33,102 bases of DNA from a virus, in the IMG/VR virus record IMGVR_UViG_3300037993_000335, positions 1 through 33,102 of that record. One strand, given 5' to 3'. A program made the translations under genes and the position numbers. Each line of letters starts with the position of its first letter. The first letter of the stretch is position 1. This document shows positions 1-7,457 of this stretch, piece by piece. The notes beneath the pieces are model-generated. The model worked only from the letters and a program-made list of their open reading frames with translations, ran no database searches and was not told the origin of the DNA.

Positions 1-160
1 AGACAACCAAATTCTCATTACTCCATTACCGTCCGATAGGTGGATTCGTTGCAGGCGGTTCCCGTGGCGATCTTTTGGCAAAGTCGCACGTTACGATGAG
101 ACGAAACCTAATCCACCTTAAAATAGGTAACGATATACTTGGCTCATCAAACGACTTAAG

Positions 161-174
161 AAAATCGCGATTTT
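161..174. promoter_or_regulatory. 14-bp perfect palindrome, operator-like
   Basis: AAAATCGCGATTTT is a perfect palindrome just upstream of the -35 box at 188. A second 10-bp palindrome, CGCATATGCG (201-210), overlaps the first base of the -10 box. Placement suggests binding sites for a dimeric regulator. That is inference; no regulator is identified. Confidence 0.4.
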
Positions 175-187
175 CGCGACATTTCTC

Positions 188-215
188 TTGATTTTTTGTT
201 CGCATATGCGATAAT
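188..215 (+). promoter_or_regulatory. sigma70-like promoter for the 263 gene
   Basis: TTGATT (188-193), a 16-bp spacer and GATAAT (210-215). Transcription would start near 222, giving a leader of about 40 nt that contains GAGG five bases before the ATG at 263. The preceding bases 1-160 hold no gene I can support. Confidence 0.55.
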
Positions 216-262
216 TCCTCCATCGGACGACCGGATAGCAGGTCGCAAAAGATGAGGTCTAC

Positions 263-820
263 ATGACGCATCACAACCACCAGATTCACGAGCGATTCAG
301 GGGAAGCCGAAAAGCAGCATCGGCCAAAAAACTGGCTGCAAAGCATGGATGGACACACCAGATCGTCAAAAACGCGAATGGCTGCTCCGGGATGTATGCC
401 CGCACTGATGCCATAATCACAAGGCCGATGACCGAAATTGAGGCTGCGGATCACATGAGGCAGATCCGGCTTCGTCGTCTCGCATCCTCCCTGATGCGAG
501 ATGCGAATCTCGCGATAACCGAGAAGGAAATAAACCGCCTTATTTCTCGTGCGGAATTTGCCAAACTCGACGACGTGCGTGGTGCGCTGCGGAACAGGAA
601 AAAGGAAATCGTGGCCCTTGGATCGGAGTTTTCGCGATTGGGCGTGTTCCACCGGCTCTATAACTCCGGCCTGTCCTCGTTGGCTCGCCGGCAGATTGAT
701 CTCGCGATAAAGCATGGTGTAACTACCTTTGCTGGTCTTCGTGATTTCGCTGGGGTACATGCTGCTGATCGGACCTGCCGTGGAACTGCGTGCCAAGAAC
801 TGATCGACCGCATGAAATGA
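263..820 (+). CDS. hypothetical protein, 185 aa
   Basis: I do not recognise this family. The start is supported by GAGG five bases upstream and by the promoter at 188-215. The protein is basic, soluble and probably mainly helical, with no membrane segment or signal peptide. The C-terminal 50 residues contain an Arg/Asp-rich helix followed by a short Cys-bearing tail. It stands 9 bp upstream of the transposase gene and is probably co-transcribed with it. It could be an early phage protein, but nothing seen in the sequence fixes a role. Confidence 0.6.
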   Translation: MTHHNHQIHERFRGSRKAASAKKLAAKHGWTHQIVKNANGCSGMYARTDAIITRPMTEIEAADHMRQIRLRRLASSLMRDANLAITEKEINRLISRAEFAKLDDVRGALRNRKKEIVALGSEFSRLGVFHRLYNSGLSSLARRQIDLAIKHGVTTFAGLRDFAGVHAADRTCRGTACQELIDRMK

Positions 821-829
821 GGTTATCCA

Positions 830-1771
830 ATGGAACCCAACAGCCTCATCGCTGCCGTCCGTTACTTCGCGGATTTGAAAATCTGCAACGATTACATGCG
901 CAAGCTGAAATGGCCCGACGGTCATATCGTATGCCCGAAGTGTGCGGGTGAACGCATCGGCGAAATCGGTAGCCGATCCATGCTCCAATGCAAAGACTGC
1001 CGCAAACAGTTTTCGTACAAAGTCGGCACGATCTTCGAGGATTCGCCGCTCGGACTCGACAAGTGGTTTCCCGCCGTCTGGTCGATTGCCAACGCCAAGA
1101 ATGGCATCAGCAGCCATGAGCTTGGCCGTTCTCTTGATGTAACGCAAAAGACGGCCTGGTTCATGTTGCATCGCATTCGCGAAGCAATGCGCGCCGGAAG
1201 TTTCCGCAAACTGACCGGCACAATCGAATCGGACGAAACGTTCATCGGGGGCGAAGCCAAGAACATGCACGCGAAAATCCGAGAGAAGAAAATCCGTGGT
1301 CGTGGCTCGGTCGGCAAGCGTATCGTTCATGGACTGTTGGAGCGCGGTGGTGAAGTACGGGCCAACGTCATTCCCACAACCGAAGCGACTGAAATTAATC
1401 CGATTGTACTGCGAAATGTCGAGCAAGGATCGAATCTCTATACCGATGCCGCCTTGTCCTACGAAATGCTTGCTGATCGGTACGTCCATGAGGCAGTGAA
1501 CCACGCCGAAGAATACGTGCGCGGTCTGATTCACACCAACGGCATGGAGAATTTCTGGTCGCTGTTCAAGCGGATGCTCAAGGGTACTTACGTCCAGTGC
1601 GCGTCTTTCCATCTCCAGCGATACGTTGACGAAGAAGCGTTTCGGTTCAACGCGCGAAAGACGGATGATGCACACCGCTTCGCCAGCGTCATGCAGACGA
1701 CGGTTGGACGGCGCATCACCTACCGCGAACTCTGCGGAATCGACGGCTGCGGATTCATGGGGCTGCAATGA
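830..1771 (+). CDS. IS1595/ISXO2-type DDE-like transposase
   Basis: 313 aa, full length for the family. An N-terminal zinc ribbon has CPKC at residues 35-38 and CKDC at 54-57, followed by a helical linker and an RNase H-fold catalytic domain. Likely catalytic residues are Asp135 (in ESDET), Asp206 (in YTDAA), and Asn237/Glu240 (HTNGMENFW) with Lys247, the pattern typical of IS1595-type enzymes. It starts 9 bp after the upstream gene and its TGA overlaps the next ATG (ATGA), so it sits inside an operon. I see no terminal inverted repeats or target duplication around it. It may therefore be a resident or domesticated transposase rather than a recent insertion. Confidence 0.88.
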   Translation: MEPNSLIAAVRYFADLKICNDYMRKLKWPDGHIVCPKCAGERIGEIGSRSMLQCKDCRKQFSYKVGTIFEDSPLGLDKWFPAVWSIANAKNGISSHELGRSLDVTQKTAWFMLHRIREAMRAGSFRKLTGTIESDETFIGGEAKNMHAKIREKKIRGRGSVGKRIVHGLLERGGEVRANVIPTTEATEINPIVLRNVEQGSNLYTDAALSYEMLADRYVHEAVNHAEEYVRGLIHTNGMENFWSLFKRMLKGTYVQCASFHLQRYVDEEAFRFNARKTDDAHRFASVMQTTVGRRITYRELCGIDGCGFMGLQ

Positions 1772-1773
1772 GC
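1750..1773 (+). repeat. 24-bp copy of a transposase 3' end (pair with 32255-32278)
   Basis: The last codons of the transposase and the next start are repeated at 32255-32278 with one mismatch. Similarity stops sharply on the left, at the end of the TnpB remnant, and on the right after ATGAGC. Confidence 0.75.
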
Positions 1774-1998
1774 TACGGTACACGCAAGGCAATCGCTGGG
1801 ACCATGCGCGGGGGCGAGAACGCGCACTTGGCGTGCGTGGAAACAATCCGCCGCTTCGACGCCTGCGCGACTGGGGCGGATATTCGCGCCGTCCTCGCGT
1901 GGGATGGCTTCGGGGGAAAATATTTCCTTCGCAGCAAGGCAGATTCGGAAGCCATGCGGGAAGCGTTTGAACGGGCAAGGAAGCGAGTGAATCCATGA
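1768..1998 (+). CDS. hypothetical protein downstream of transposase, 76 aa
   Basis: It starts within the ATGA overlap with the transposase stop and ends in an ATGA overlap with the next gene, so it is translationally coupled on both sides. The protein is basic at its C-terminus, with a helix rich in Arg, Glu and Ala. It has no motif I recognise. Its position between a transposase and an FDAL-type small protein suggests an accessory role in that gene set, which is inference. Confidence 0.6.
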   Translation: MSYGTRKAIAGTMRGGENAHLACVETIRRFDACATGADIRAVLAWDGFGGKYFLRSKADSEAMREAFERARKRVNP

Positions 1999-2126
1999 GC
2001 GAAGAAAGGCCAGCACGGAAGCCGCGCGGGTTCAAAAAGTTCGATGCGCTCATGCGCGGACTGATCCGCGTTGACCCTCGCGAGGTCAAGCCCGCTCCAA
2101 AATCGAAGCGGCGCAAGCCGAAGTGA
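1995..2126 (+). CDS. small basic protein with FDALMRGLIRV motif, 43 aa
   Basis: Start and stop are set by an ATGA overlap with the upstream gene and a TGA at 2124-2126. A Lys/Arg/Pro-rich N-terminus leads into GFKKFDALMRGLIRV, then a basic tail. The core resembles GYRAFDALARELARQ in the small gene at 32785-32880, which also lies downstream of a transposase 3' end. I recall small proteins with a FDAL-x-R motif as common but unassigned in bacterial genomes; this is from memory. Function unknown. Confidence 0.6.
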   Translation: MSEERPARKPRGFKKFDALMRGLIRVDPREVKPAPKSKRRKPK

Positions 2127-2144
2127 TTTTCATTTTTTAAACGC

Positions 2145-2468
2145 ATGATGAGTCAAGTAAGTCGTTACCTTAAAATACCACTCCCCGGCTTTCGTTATTC
2201 GATTGCGGTTGCTCATCCCGAGAACGTCCAGCATGATGCGCGGGCAATATGCGAGCTTTTGACCGCGCTGATCGACGCCGAAGTCGCCAAAATCTGCGCA
2301 TATATTCTTGAGAGGGACGAGCATTTATCGGGTGTCTACACCTATGGCCCAACATTGCTCAGGGTAATTGCCGAGGCAATCCGGACTGGCCGATACGCCG
2401 ACACTCCCACACAAACTCCCTCCGATCAATCTCCCCCGCAATCCAACGGTGCCAAGCAGACCGGATGA
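2145..2468 (+). CDS. hypothetical protein, 107 aa
   Basis: The ORF begins ATGATG at 2145 with no clear ribosome binding site. Residues 28-60 form a plausible amphipathic helix rich in Ala, Leu, Ile and Glu. The last 25 residues are Pro/Gln/Ser-rich and disordered. Its 3' third lies opposite another coding-like frame on the minus strand (2359-2622), so one of the two is probably decayed. No family recognised. Confidence 0.45.
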   Translation: MMSQVSRYLKIPLPGFRYSIAVAHPENVQHDARAICELLTALIDAEVAKICAYILERDEHLSGVYTYGPTLLRVIAEAIRTGRYADTPTQTPSDQSPPQSNGAKQTG

Positions 2469-2622
2469 GCGGCTTGTTCCCAACGCGGCGCGGATCAAAC
2501 CCAGCCTCCGCGATCCCGTGCATGACGATGCTGGCGGCTTGCTCGTTGACGGGAATTTCGGCGAAGCGGTTGACAAACCGGGTGAGTTCCGTATAATCTC
2601 CGTAAATGAAACGATGCGAATT
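2359..2622 (-). pseudogene. 5'-truncated coding remnant on the minus strand
   Basis: An 88-codon open frame with no usable start at its 5' end reads like real protein, with strong G/C bias at third codon positions and runs such as SAWHRWIAGEIDRREFVW. It stops at TGA 2361-2359. Upstream it is cut off by a stop at 2625-2623, where the ribbon-helix-helix gene begins on the other strand. An internal ATG at 2523 could still give a 54-aa product. The best reading is the 3' half of an older gene whose 5' part was replaced. Family unknown. Confidence 0.4.
2570..2597 (+). promoter_or_regulatory. near-consensus sigma70 promoter, leaderless
   Basis: TTGACA (2570-2575), 16-bp spacer, TATAAT (2592-2597). 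The ATG at 2606 lies eight bases after the -10 box, so the transcript would begin at or next to the start codon. Both hexamers match consensus fully. Confidence 0.75.
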
Positions 2623-2749
2623 TCAAATCGAGCCAGAGCAACTTGCCAAACTCCAAAAACTCGTCACGCCTCGTCTGCCACTGGCGGAACTCATCCGCCG
2701 GGCGATTGACGAATACTTGGAGCGGCAAGAGAAAAAGGAGAAGCGATGA
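2606..2749 (+). CDS. ribbon-helix-helix DNA-binding protein, 47 aa
   Basis: The short N-terminal strand CEFQIEP is followed by EQLAKLQKL and LPLAELIRRAIDEYLER, which match the strand-helix-helix pattern of CopG/Arc-type regulators. Such proteins dimerise and insert a two-stranded sheet into the DNA major groove. The gene lies directly behind a consensus promoter with no room for a Shine-Dalgarno sequence, so translation is probably leaderless. Its TGA overlaps the next ATG (ATGA), coupling it to the 2746 gene. It may regulate its own promoter or act as an antitoxin, but no toxin is evident. Confidence 0.65.
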   Translation: MKRCEFQIEPEQLAKLQKLVTPRLPLAELIRRAIDEYLERQEKKEKR

Positions 2750-3288
2750 AGCGGAAACGAGCAAACCATCAGCGCATCACAATGCACGATGCAATGCGAG
2801 AAATTCGCTTGGCCAATCAGCGCATCACGGACCTCGCCGGCCAAGTCAAGTTCCTCCTCGATGCTCAGTCAAAGGCGACTGGACTGAGGAGCGACCAAAT
2901 TGAAAAGCTGGAGCGATCCACGCGGGAGATATTCCGCGAGGCGGAACGGCTCCTGGACGAATTGTCCGGCGCGTCCGGACTGCTGTTCCTGGTGTCTGGG
3001 CCAGCGGAGTTTTCCCCAGAAAAACTCGCGGAGTTTTATCCCGCTGGCAAGTTGATCCCATTCGTATTTCCAATAATGACCCGCAAGGGGATGATCGGAA
3101 TCGGCATGGCTAACTGCCTGCCCATCCTCGACGGACTGCGCGAACACGCTGCGAAACCGAACGAATATCAGATGCGCCAAATCATGGAAGCCGAGGCTTG
3201 TTGCCTCATCTGCGAAATCGAACGCAACCTTGGCAGAGACGTTTTTATGCTTGGTGATCGAACGCAACCTTGGCAGAGCCGTTTTTAG
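2746..3288 (+). CDS. hypothetical protein, 180 aa
   Basis: Translationally coupled to the ribbon-helix-helix gene. Residues 10-80 are predicted long helices with heptad-like Leu/Ile spacing and many charged residues, so probably a coiled coil. The C-terminal half has hydrophobic stretches but no clear membrane span. The last 13 or so codons lie in a 40-bp imperfect tandem duplication (3217-3296) that altered the original C-terminus. No family recognised. It could be the partner of the upstream DNA-binding protein. Confidence 0.55.
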   Translation: MKRKRANHQRITMHDAMREIRLANQRITDLAGQVKFLLDAQSKATGLRSDQIEKLERSTREIFREAERLLDELSGASGLLFLVSGPAEFSPEKLAEFYPAGKLIPFVFPIMTRKGMIGIGMANCLPILDGLREHAAKPNEYQMRQIMEAEACCLICEIERNLGRDVFMLGDRTQPWQSRF

Positions 3289-3296
3289 GCTTAATG
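3217..3296. repeat. 40-bp imperfect tandem duplication at a gene 3' end
   Basis: Copies 3217-3256 and 3257-3296 differ at four positions. Forty is not a multiple of three, so the second copy is read in another frame and supplies the TAG stop of the 2746 gene at 3286-3288. Confidence 0.8.
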
Positions 3297-3311
3297 ACGG
3301 CCCTTCTACGG
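3293..3311. repeat. 19-bp repeat shared with 24924-24942
   Basis: Bases 3293-3311 match 24924-24942 at 17 of 19 positions, with the shared core AATGACGGCCCTT. Both copies are in or next to intergenic control regions. Function unknown. Confidence 0.45.
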
Positions 3312-4172
3312 TTGCGCCTTCGGCGCAATCCTAAATGCCCAATGGCACCGATCAGCAGGACCGCACGAACGTAAGCCAATATCTGGAAGTTGCCCGATTG
3401 TCATCCATCCTGCCGCAGAACATTCAGGGCAACCAATCGTAAATGGCCCAGTTCGGCAATGGCGCTCCACTGTGGGGTCCATGACGTTCAGTTCTTGCAG
3501 TTCCAACCCAGCCGCAATCGCCATCCTCTCATGCGCATCCCGCTGCACGGTAGTCCAAAGCGAATAACCGGGGCTTGAATACTGCCCAGCGCGCCTTATC
3601 ACCTGCCCTTCGCTACCCGCCGCCCCGAATTGCTGCTGCGGCGAATCCTGGCGCGCCTCTGGCACGGGGGCTATCAGTTCATCCCGGAACGCCGCGAGCC
3701 TTGCCTGGGCGTCAGCCAAGCCGGTCCCCGGCAACTCTGGCGTGGTTACGCGCCCAGCAATGGTTTCATAATCAGCATCGGTCAGCTTGTCGATTCCACC
3801 GGCGCCCAATGCGGCCAAAAGTATAAACTCGTTGTCTATTTCATCCCACTGCCGCTGATGCCAATCGTCTAGGGAAATATCGCCGTTGACGTAGTCCACG
3901 GCGTTATGCCGCATGTCAGAATCACAGCCGATCAGCAAACTCAAGGCCACGGCGCGTTGCTCGTTCGGGCTGAGTTTGACGCCATGGTCGGAGAGATAGA
4001 GACCCTGGCCGGTACGGTCATCGAAAACATACTGCCAACCCGAACCGATTAGCAGTCCGTCAAACGCCCGGCTGGTATGGGCATCCCAAAGCGCGAACAG
4101 CGCATCATCGTCATCCCGCCTGCGGGGAGCGGGGGTGGAATCAGCATCAAGCTCAGGTTCCGTCGCTTCCAT
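3306..4172 (-). CDS. head morphogenesis-type structural protein, 288 aa
   Basis: The C-terminal 75 residues hold a Cys/His cluster, HCRTGPFTIGCPECSAAGW, followed by TIGQLPDIGLRSCG and a final C-H pair. This resembles the C-terminal tail I know from phage minor head proteins of the SPP1 gp7/Mu gp30 kind. The central part is acidic and helical. Its position just after the portal gene in transcription order fits a portal-associated head protein. The ATG at 4172 lies inside the upstream 57-aa gene. The N-terminal half matches nothing I recognise, so a fully different structural role is possible. Confidence 0.55.
   Translation of the reverse strand: MEATEPELDADSTPAPRRRDDDDALFALWDAHTSRAFDGLLIGSGWQYVFDDRTGQGLYLSDHGVKLSPNEQRAVALSLLIGCDSDMRHNAVDYVNGDISLDDWHQRQWDEIDNEFILLAALGAGGIDKLTDADYETIAGRVTTPELPGTGLADAQARLAAFRDELIAPVPEARQDSPQQQFGAAGSEGQVIRRAGQYSSPGYSLWTTVQRDAHERMAIAAGLELQELNVMDPTVERHCRTGPFTIGCPECSAAGWMTIGQLPDIGLRSCGPADRCHWAFRIAPKAQP
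3312..3328. terminator. hairpin between convergent operons
   Basis: TTGCGCC-TTC-GGCGCAA forms a perfect 7-bp stem with a 3-nt loop, placed where the plus-strand genes end and the minus-strand head gene stops. It also encodes the last residues of the 3306 gene. There is no clear U-tract, so it is only a candidate bidirectional terminator. Confidence 0.35.
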
Positions 4173-4326
4173 CGGTATCGGCCGTCCTTTGCCACTCTTT
4201 TTCTTTCGCAGCTTTGCGGACGCTCTTGCGAATCAGCCCCGCCTTAGGTGGTTTACCACACTCGGGCTTTATTTCCCACGTCTCCTCGTCCAACCCCACA
4301 TTTTTGTTTTTCCGCTTCTTTGCCAT
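4153..4326 (-). CDS. small basic phage protein, 57 aa
   Basis: It begins ATG GCA AAG AAG at 4326 and ends at TGA 4155-4153, overlapping the next gene by 20 bp. GGAG lies eight bases upstream, formed partly by the end of the preceding mini-ORF. The protein is Lys/Arg-rich, with two Trp residues and one Cys, and is probably soluble. It lies between the portal and the head protein. Function unknown. Confidence 0.55.
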   Translation of the reverse strand: MAKKRKNKNVGLDEETWEIKPECGKPPKAGLIRKSVRKAAKEKEWQRTADTDGSDGT

Positions 4327-4329
4327 GGT

Positions 4330-4434
4330 TCACTCCGACGCCCTCGATCCCCGGCCCACGGCGTCACCGCTCGGAAGATTGGATAACCGCAGGCAGGGGA
4401 TCAATTGCGCTGGTTCGGGGATGCTGCCGAGCAT
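4330..4434 (-). CDS. possible leaderless mini-gene, 34 aa
   Basis: It starts at ATG 4434, seven bases after a -10 box, and ends TGA 4332-4330, three bases before the next ATG. Its last codons form the GGAG of the downstream gene. The peptide is Pro/Ser/Gly-rich and unrecognised. The only support is gene spacing and the promoter, so it may be a translated leader that couples expression of the next gene. Confidence 0.3.
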   Translation of the reverse strand: MLGSIPEPAQLIPCLRLSNLPSGDAVGRGSRASE

Positions 4435-4441
4435 GAGTGTG

Positions 4442-4470
4442 ATTATCGCGCACCGACTCGGAAAAGTCAA
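4442..4470 (-). promoter_or_regulatory. sigma70-like promoter inside the head operon
   Basis: On the minus strand, TTGACT (4470-4465), a 17-bp spacer and GATAAT (4447-4442). The -35 box overlaps the portal stop codon. It would separately transcribe the small basic protein and the head protein genes. Confidence 0.55.
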
Positions 4471-6041
4471 TGCTGCCCGTTCCCTTTCGCCCGCGCCGCC
4501 ATTGCCGCTTTCGCCCGGCCCTTCAGCCGTGCCGCTATCTCTGACGCTGGCTTGGGCAGCGCTTTGTCCGTCTCGGCCATCCGCCCAGCGGCCGGCGGTG
4601 ACTGCCCCAGGTCAATCGCCGGTTCCGGCTGACTAAACATAAACTGCGCATCTCGCATCTTGTCATTGATGGGAAAATCTCCACGATCAAGCAATCCGGT
4701 AATGTTCAGCACGCTTGTCAGCCACGGTCCAATGATCGGATTAGCCGCCAATACTTTCAGCAAGTCTAATATCCCCTGAATCGTGTTATCCTCAATCGGG
4801 TTTGGATCGGCGTATACCGCACCTCTTGCCTCCGGTCCGAACCGTTGTTCAAGCAGCGGGTTGATCGTCTGCTCATTCACCGCGTCCGCGATTGCGACGT
4901 CCAATAGTTCCGCGTTGATTGTGGCGATGCTGCGGTGTTCCTTGCTATCCGCCCGGCTGCCGTGCTCTGCCTCTAGTGCGGCACGTTCAGGAACCAGCCA
5001 GCCGCGGCAAAACAGCGCGTCGTAATACTTCAGGACCGTCAGGATGCCCGGCGTATGATCGCCCGGCCCTGGATTGACATACCAGATCGCCCAATCCGAA
5101 AACTTCGCCATTTCTAGCGCGGTTTTCAGGTCCGGGAAGCTGGCGAACTTGTTCTTCAGGGCGATCCCGTCCCCCCGAACTGCATGCTCAAGGATGCTCT
5201 TGGCAATGTACTCGTTCGGGTACGGTGCGCCGTTGACCAGACTTGTCCCGTCCGGGTGGCTGACGATAGGAATGATCGTCGCCTGCTTCATCATGTACTG
5301 AGCTAAGCGTCGGCGGACGCATGCGCTCTGGTCATACTCGATCCGCACATCCTCATTGCGTCCGATCCCGTAGGGTTGGCCGGCGATTGCGTTCCAGCGG
5401 AAAACAAAAGCGTTCGGTCCGGTTAGCTGGGTCGCTTCTTTTTCGTCGGGCGGCTTGTTCTCGACGCCGGCAACACTCCCGTTCTCATCAAACAGGAGCG
5501 TCGAGATGTCCCAGAGCAGCGGCTTGAACCGTGTAGGCTGTAACCAACCCTTCTTTTTCTCCCAGACCTGTTCCTGCGGCGCCCACCCAAAGCGATTTGC
5601 CAACAAACTGTTTCGCACCACTTCGCTTCGCAGTGGGTCAACCACGTCATGTACGAAATGCACCCAATCATCGGGTACGGCGGACGCCATTTGCCTGCCA
5701 TATTCTTTATTGGTCCGCTTGTATCGCCGCCCTTCGCCGCGTTTGAAATAGTTCCATTGATTGCTCTGTACCGGCGGGTAGACCACGCCGTTCTCGATCA
5801 ACGCTATCGTCGGATGCCGACTGATCTCCCGATACTTGTCGTAGGTTCCCGGCCCTGGAGCGGGAAAGCCGTGGTCTGACGACTGGACAGCGGAATATCC
5901 GGACAGTCCCATCCCCCGTGCAAATGCTTCGGCAGCTTTATCTACGGCAACGGCAGTCGCGCCATCCTTGGTCTGCAATCCCGTCTGCTCGCCAAGGTCG
6001 GCGGATTGTTTCCGGCTGTGTTTTACGGCGCGCTTTGCCAT
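4467..6041 (-). CDS. phage portal protein, DUF935/Mu gp29-like
   Basis: 524 aa, typical of Mu gp29-like portals. The region from about residue 75 to 420 contains the usual mixed helical core, including QWNYFKRGEGRRYKRTNKEYG, an NKFG/RFGWAP-like element and the YDALFCRGWL segment. The Pro/Gly-rich N-terminus and Ala-rich basic C-terminus are likely flexible. Portals form the dodecameric DNA channel at one head vertex and dock the terminase. Placement three bases after the terminase large subunit in the same operon agrees. No membrane span or signal peptide is present. Confidence 0.82.
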   Translation of the reverse strand: MAKRAVKHSRKQSADLGEQTGLQTKDGATAVAVDKAAEAFARGMGLSGYSAVQSSDHGFPAPGPGTYDKYREISRHPTIALIENGVVYPPVQSNQWNYFKRGEGRRYKRTNKEYGRQMASAVPDDWVHFVHDVVDPLRSEVVRNSLLANRFGWAPQEQVWEKKKGWLQPTRFKPLLWDISTLLFDENGSVAGVENKPPDEKEATQLTGPNAFVFRWNAIAGQPYGIGRNEDVRIEYDQSACVRRRLAQYMMKQATIIPIVSHPDGTSLVNGAPYPNEYIAKSILEHAVRGDGIALKNKFASFPDLKTALEMAKFSDWAIWYVNPGPGDHTPGILTVLKYYDALFCRGWLVPERAALEAEHGSRADSKEHRSIATINAELLDVAIADAVNEQTINPLLEQRFGPEARGAVYADPNPIEDNTIQGILDLLKVLAANPIIGPWLTSVLNITGLLDRGDFPINDKMRDAQFMFSQPEPAIDLGQSPPAAGRMAETDKALPKPASEIAARLKGRAKAAMAARAKGNGQH

Positions 6042-6044
6042 TAA

Positions 6045-7457
6045 TTAGGTCCAGGGATTACTGCCCCCGCTTTGCCACGGGTCAATGCTGCTTTCGGCGA
6101 AGGTTGCAATAGTTCCGGTGGTCGCCGGAACGGCATAACCATCAAGGTTGTCCAATTTGGCCATGACGTACCGCGTTTCGTCCAACCCGTGATTGTCCTT
6201 ATCTACCGGCACTTCTTTCACCGCCTTCCCATCTTGTCCCTTCGGCCATGAGTACGAATCGAACTCCTCTCGCGTGTTCGTCGGCAACCGACTTGTTAAC
6301 AGCACGTCGTCAACCTCTTCGCGTGCATCCTCCACGATGAACAATCTCGGCTTGCCGTCTCCGGCGTTTTGTAGCCTGCGCTCTACGCATTGGATGCCGG
6401 GCGAAATGTCGTTGAACCCCTCGATAACCGGTAATCCAGCCATCCGAAATTGCTTGATGTTCGCCGGCTCGGCCGGATCACAAACAATCACTTCTGGCTT
6501 ATACCGATCAAACCATTCCTTCGCCTTGGCAATCCACCAATCGAGCGTGCGCTTCGATTGGTATACCTCTCGGTCAAGATACGCCCGCCCATCTCCGTCT
6601 ACCGCCCAAGCGCCTAGAACGCCTGGGTTGGTATATCCCCAATCAACTCCAAAGACGTACCGCTTGACGCCAACCGATTCAAATGCCTTGCGGGAAATAA
6701 TATGGCGCGCCGCGTCGAACGATTCGTAAACCAAACCTTCGGCCTGCGACCATTTCCCCTCAAGCAATCGCAACCGCCGGCTGCCCGTAAGAGTGTTCAG
6801 GATCGCCATCGTCTTGACGCCCTGAGCGGTCAACTTCCCATCATCATCGTACAGTGTCGGGTTGTCGGCATGCCGCGATTCAAGGAGCCTGAGCGGACCT
6901 ATTGCGGCGCGCTGTTTAATCCAGTGTTGGGGCGGACCTGGATTGCAGTCCCCAAACACCCGCGTATAGGGCATGACCGCGCCGCGCCCGGTTGTGCGTG
7001 TCAAAATCGTTTCATAATCACCAAGCGCTAGTTCTTCAGCTTGGTTGATATAGACAAAATCCCGCTCACTCGATAACGCCTTACCAGGATTGTCCATGCC
7101 GGCGAGCCAAAACCTTGAGCCGTTCGGATAATCAAACCACTGCGGCAACTCCCCACCGAAAGCCTTGACCGGAGTGTTCTCACCAAGGATGCGCCGATAC
7201 GTCTGAATCGCCGTGCTTACCAGCGTCGAGTAGACCTTGCGGCACATGACGCCTTGCGCGCCCGCATACTTCCAAAGCAATGCGTCGGCATAGTTGAGAC
7301 AACCCCACGTTTTGCCAGTTTCGGCAGGCCCGGAGACAATCGTTTCAAAGTCCCGCGTCTTCCAAAGCGTCTTGAGCGCGCCGCGTGGACAGAAGCCGCC
7401 CTTCTCGCCCGGCTTTAGTTCCGCAATGTAGTACCGGCTCTGTGCTATCGCGCTCAC
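6045..7457 (-). CDS. terL: terminase large subunit (packaging ATPase/nuclease)
   Basis: 470 aa. The ATPase domain has a Walker A GPAETGKT at residues 43-50, a Walker B-like FVYINQAEE at about 134-142 and a coupling motif FGDCNPG near 168-174. The C-terminal RNase H-like nuclease has candidate metal ligands Asp272 (FGVDWGY), Asp327 (VCDPAEP) and Asp426 (GLDETRY). It cuts and translocates phage DNA into the prohead with the small subunit and portal. The start overlaps the small subunit stop (ATGA-type), so the two are coupled. All key residues appear present. Confidence 0.92.
   Translation of the reverse strand: MSAIAQSRYYIAELKPGEKGGFCPRGALKTLWKTRDFETIVSGPAETGKTWGCLNYADALLWKYAGAQGVMCRKVYSTLVSTAIQTYRRILGENTPVKAFGGELPQWFDYPNGSRFWLAGMDNPGKALSSERDFVYINQAEELALGDYETILTRTTGRGAVMPYTRVFGDCNPGPPQHWIKQRAAIGPLRLLESRHADNPTLYDDDGKLTAQGVKTMAILNTLTGSRRLRLLEGKWSQAEGLVYESFDAARHIISRKAFESVGVKRYVFGVDWGYTNPGVLGAWAVDGDGRAYLDREVYQSKRTLDWWIAKAKEWFDRYKPEVIVCDPAEPANIKQFRMAGLPVIEGFNDISPGIQCVERRLQNAGDGKPRLFIVEDAREEVDDVLLTSRLPTNTREEFDSYSWPKGQDGKAVKEVPVDKDNHGLDETRYVMAKLDNLDGYAVPATTGTIATFAESSIDPWQSGGSNPWT

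Noticed and set aside
1-190. A circular genome joined at the window ends
   Set aside because: The frame starting at 33045 stays open for about 60 codons if joined to base 1, but the joined protein is not convincing and no terminal overlap is visible.
26-2146. A 706-codon open frame on the minus strand
   Set aside because: It lies opposite the transposase and its neighbours, whose families, ribosome sites and overlaps are clear. It is an antisense shadow.
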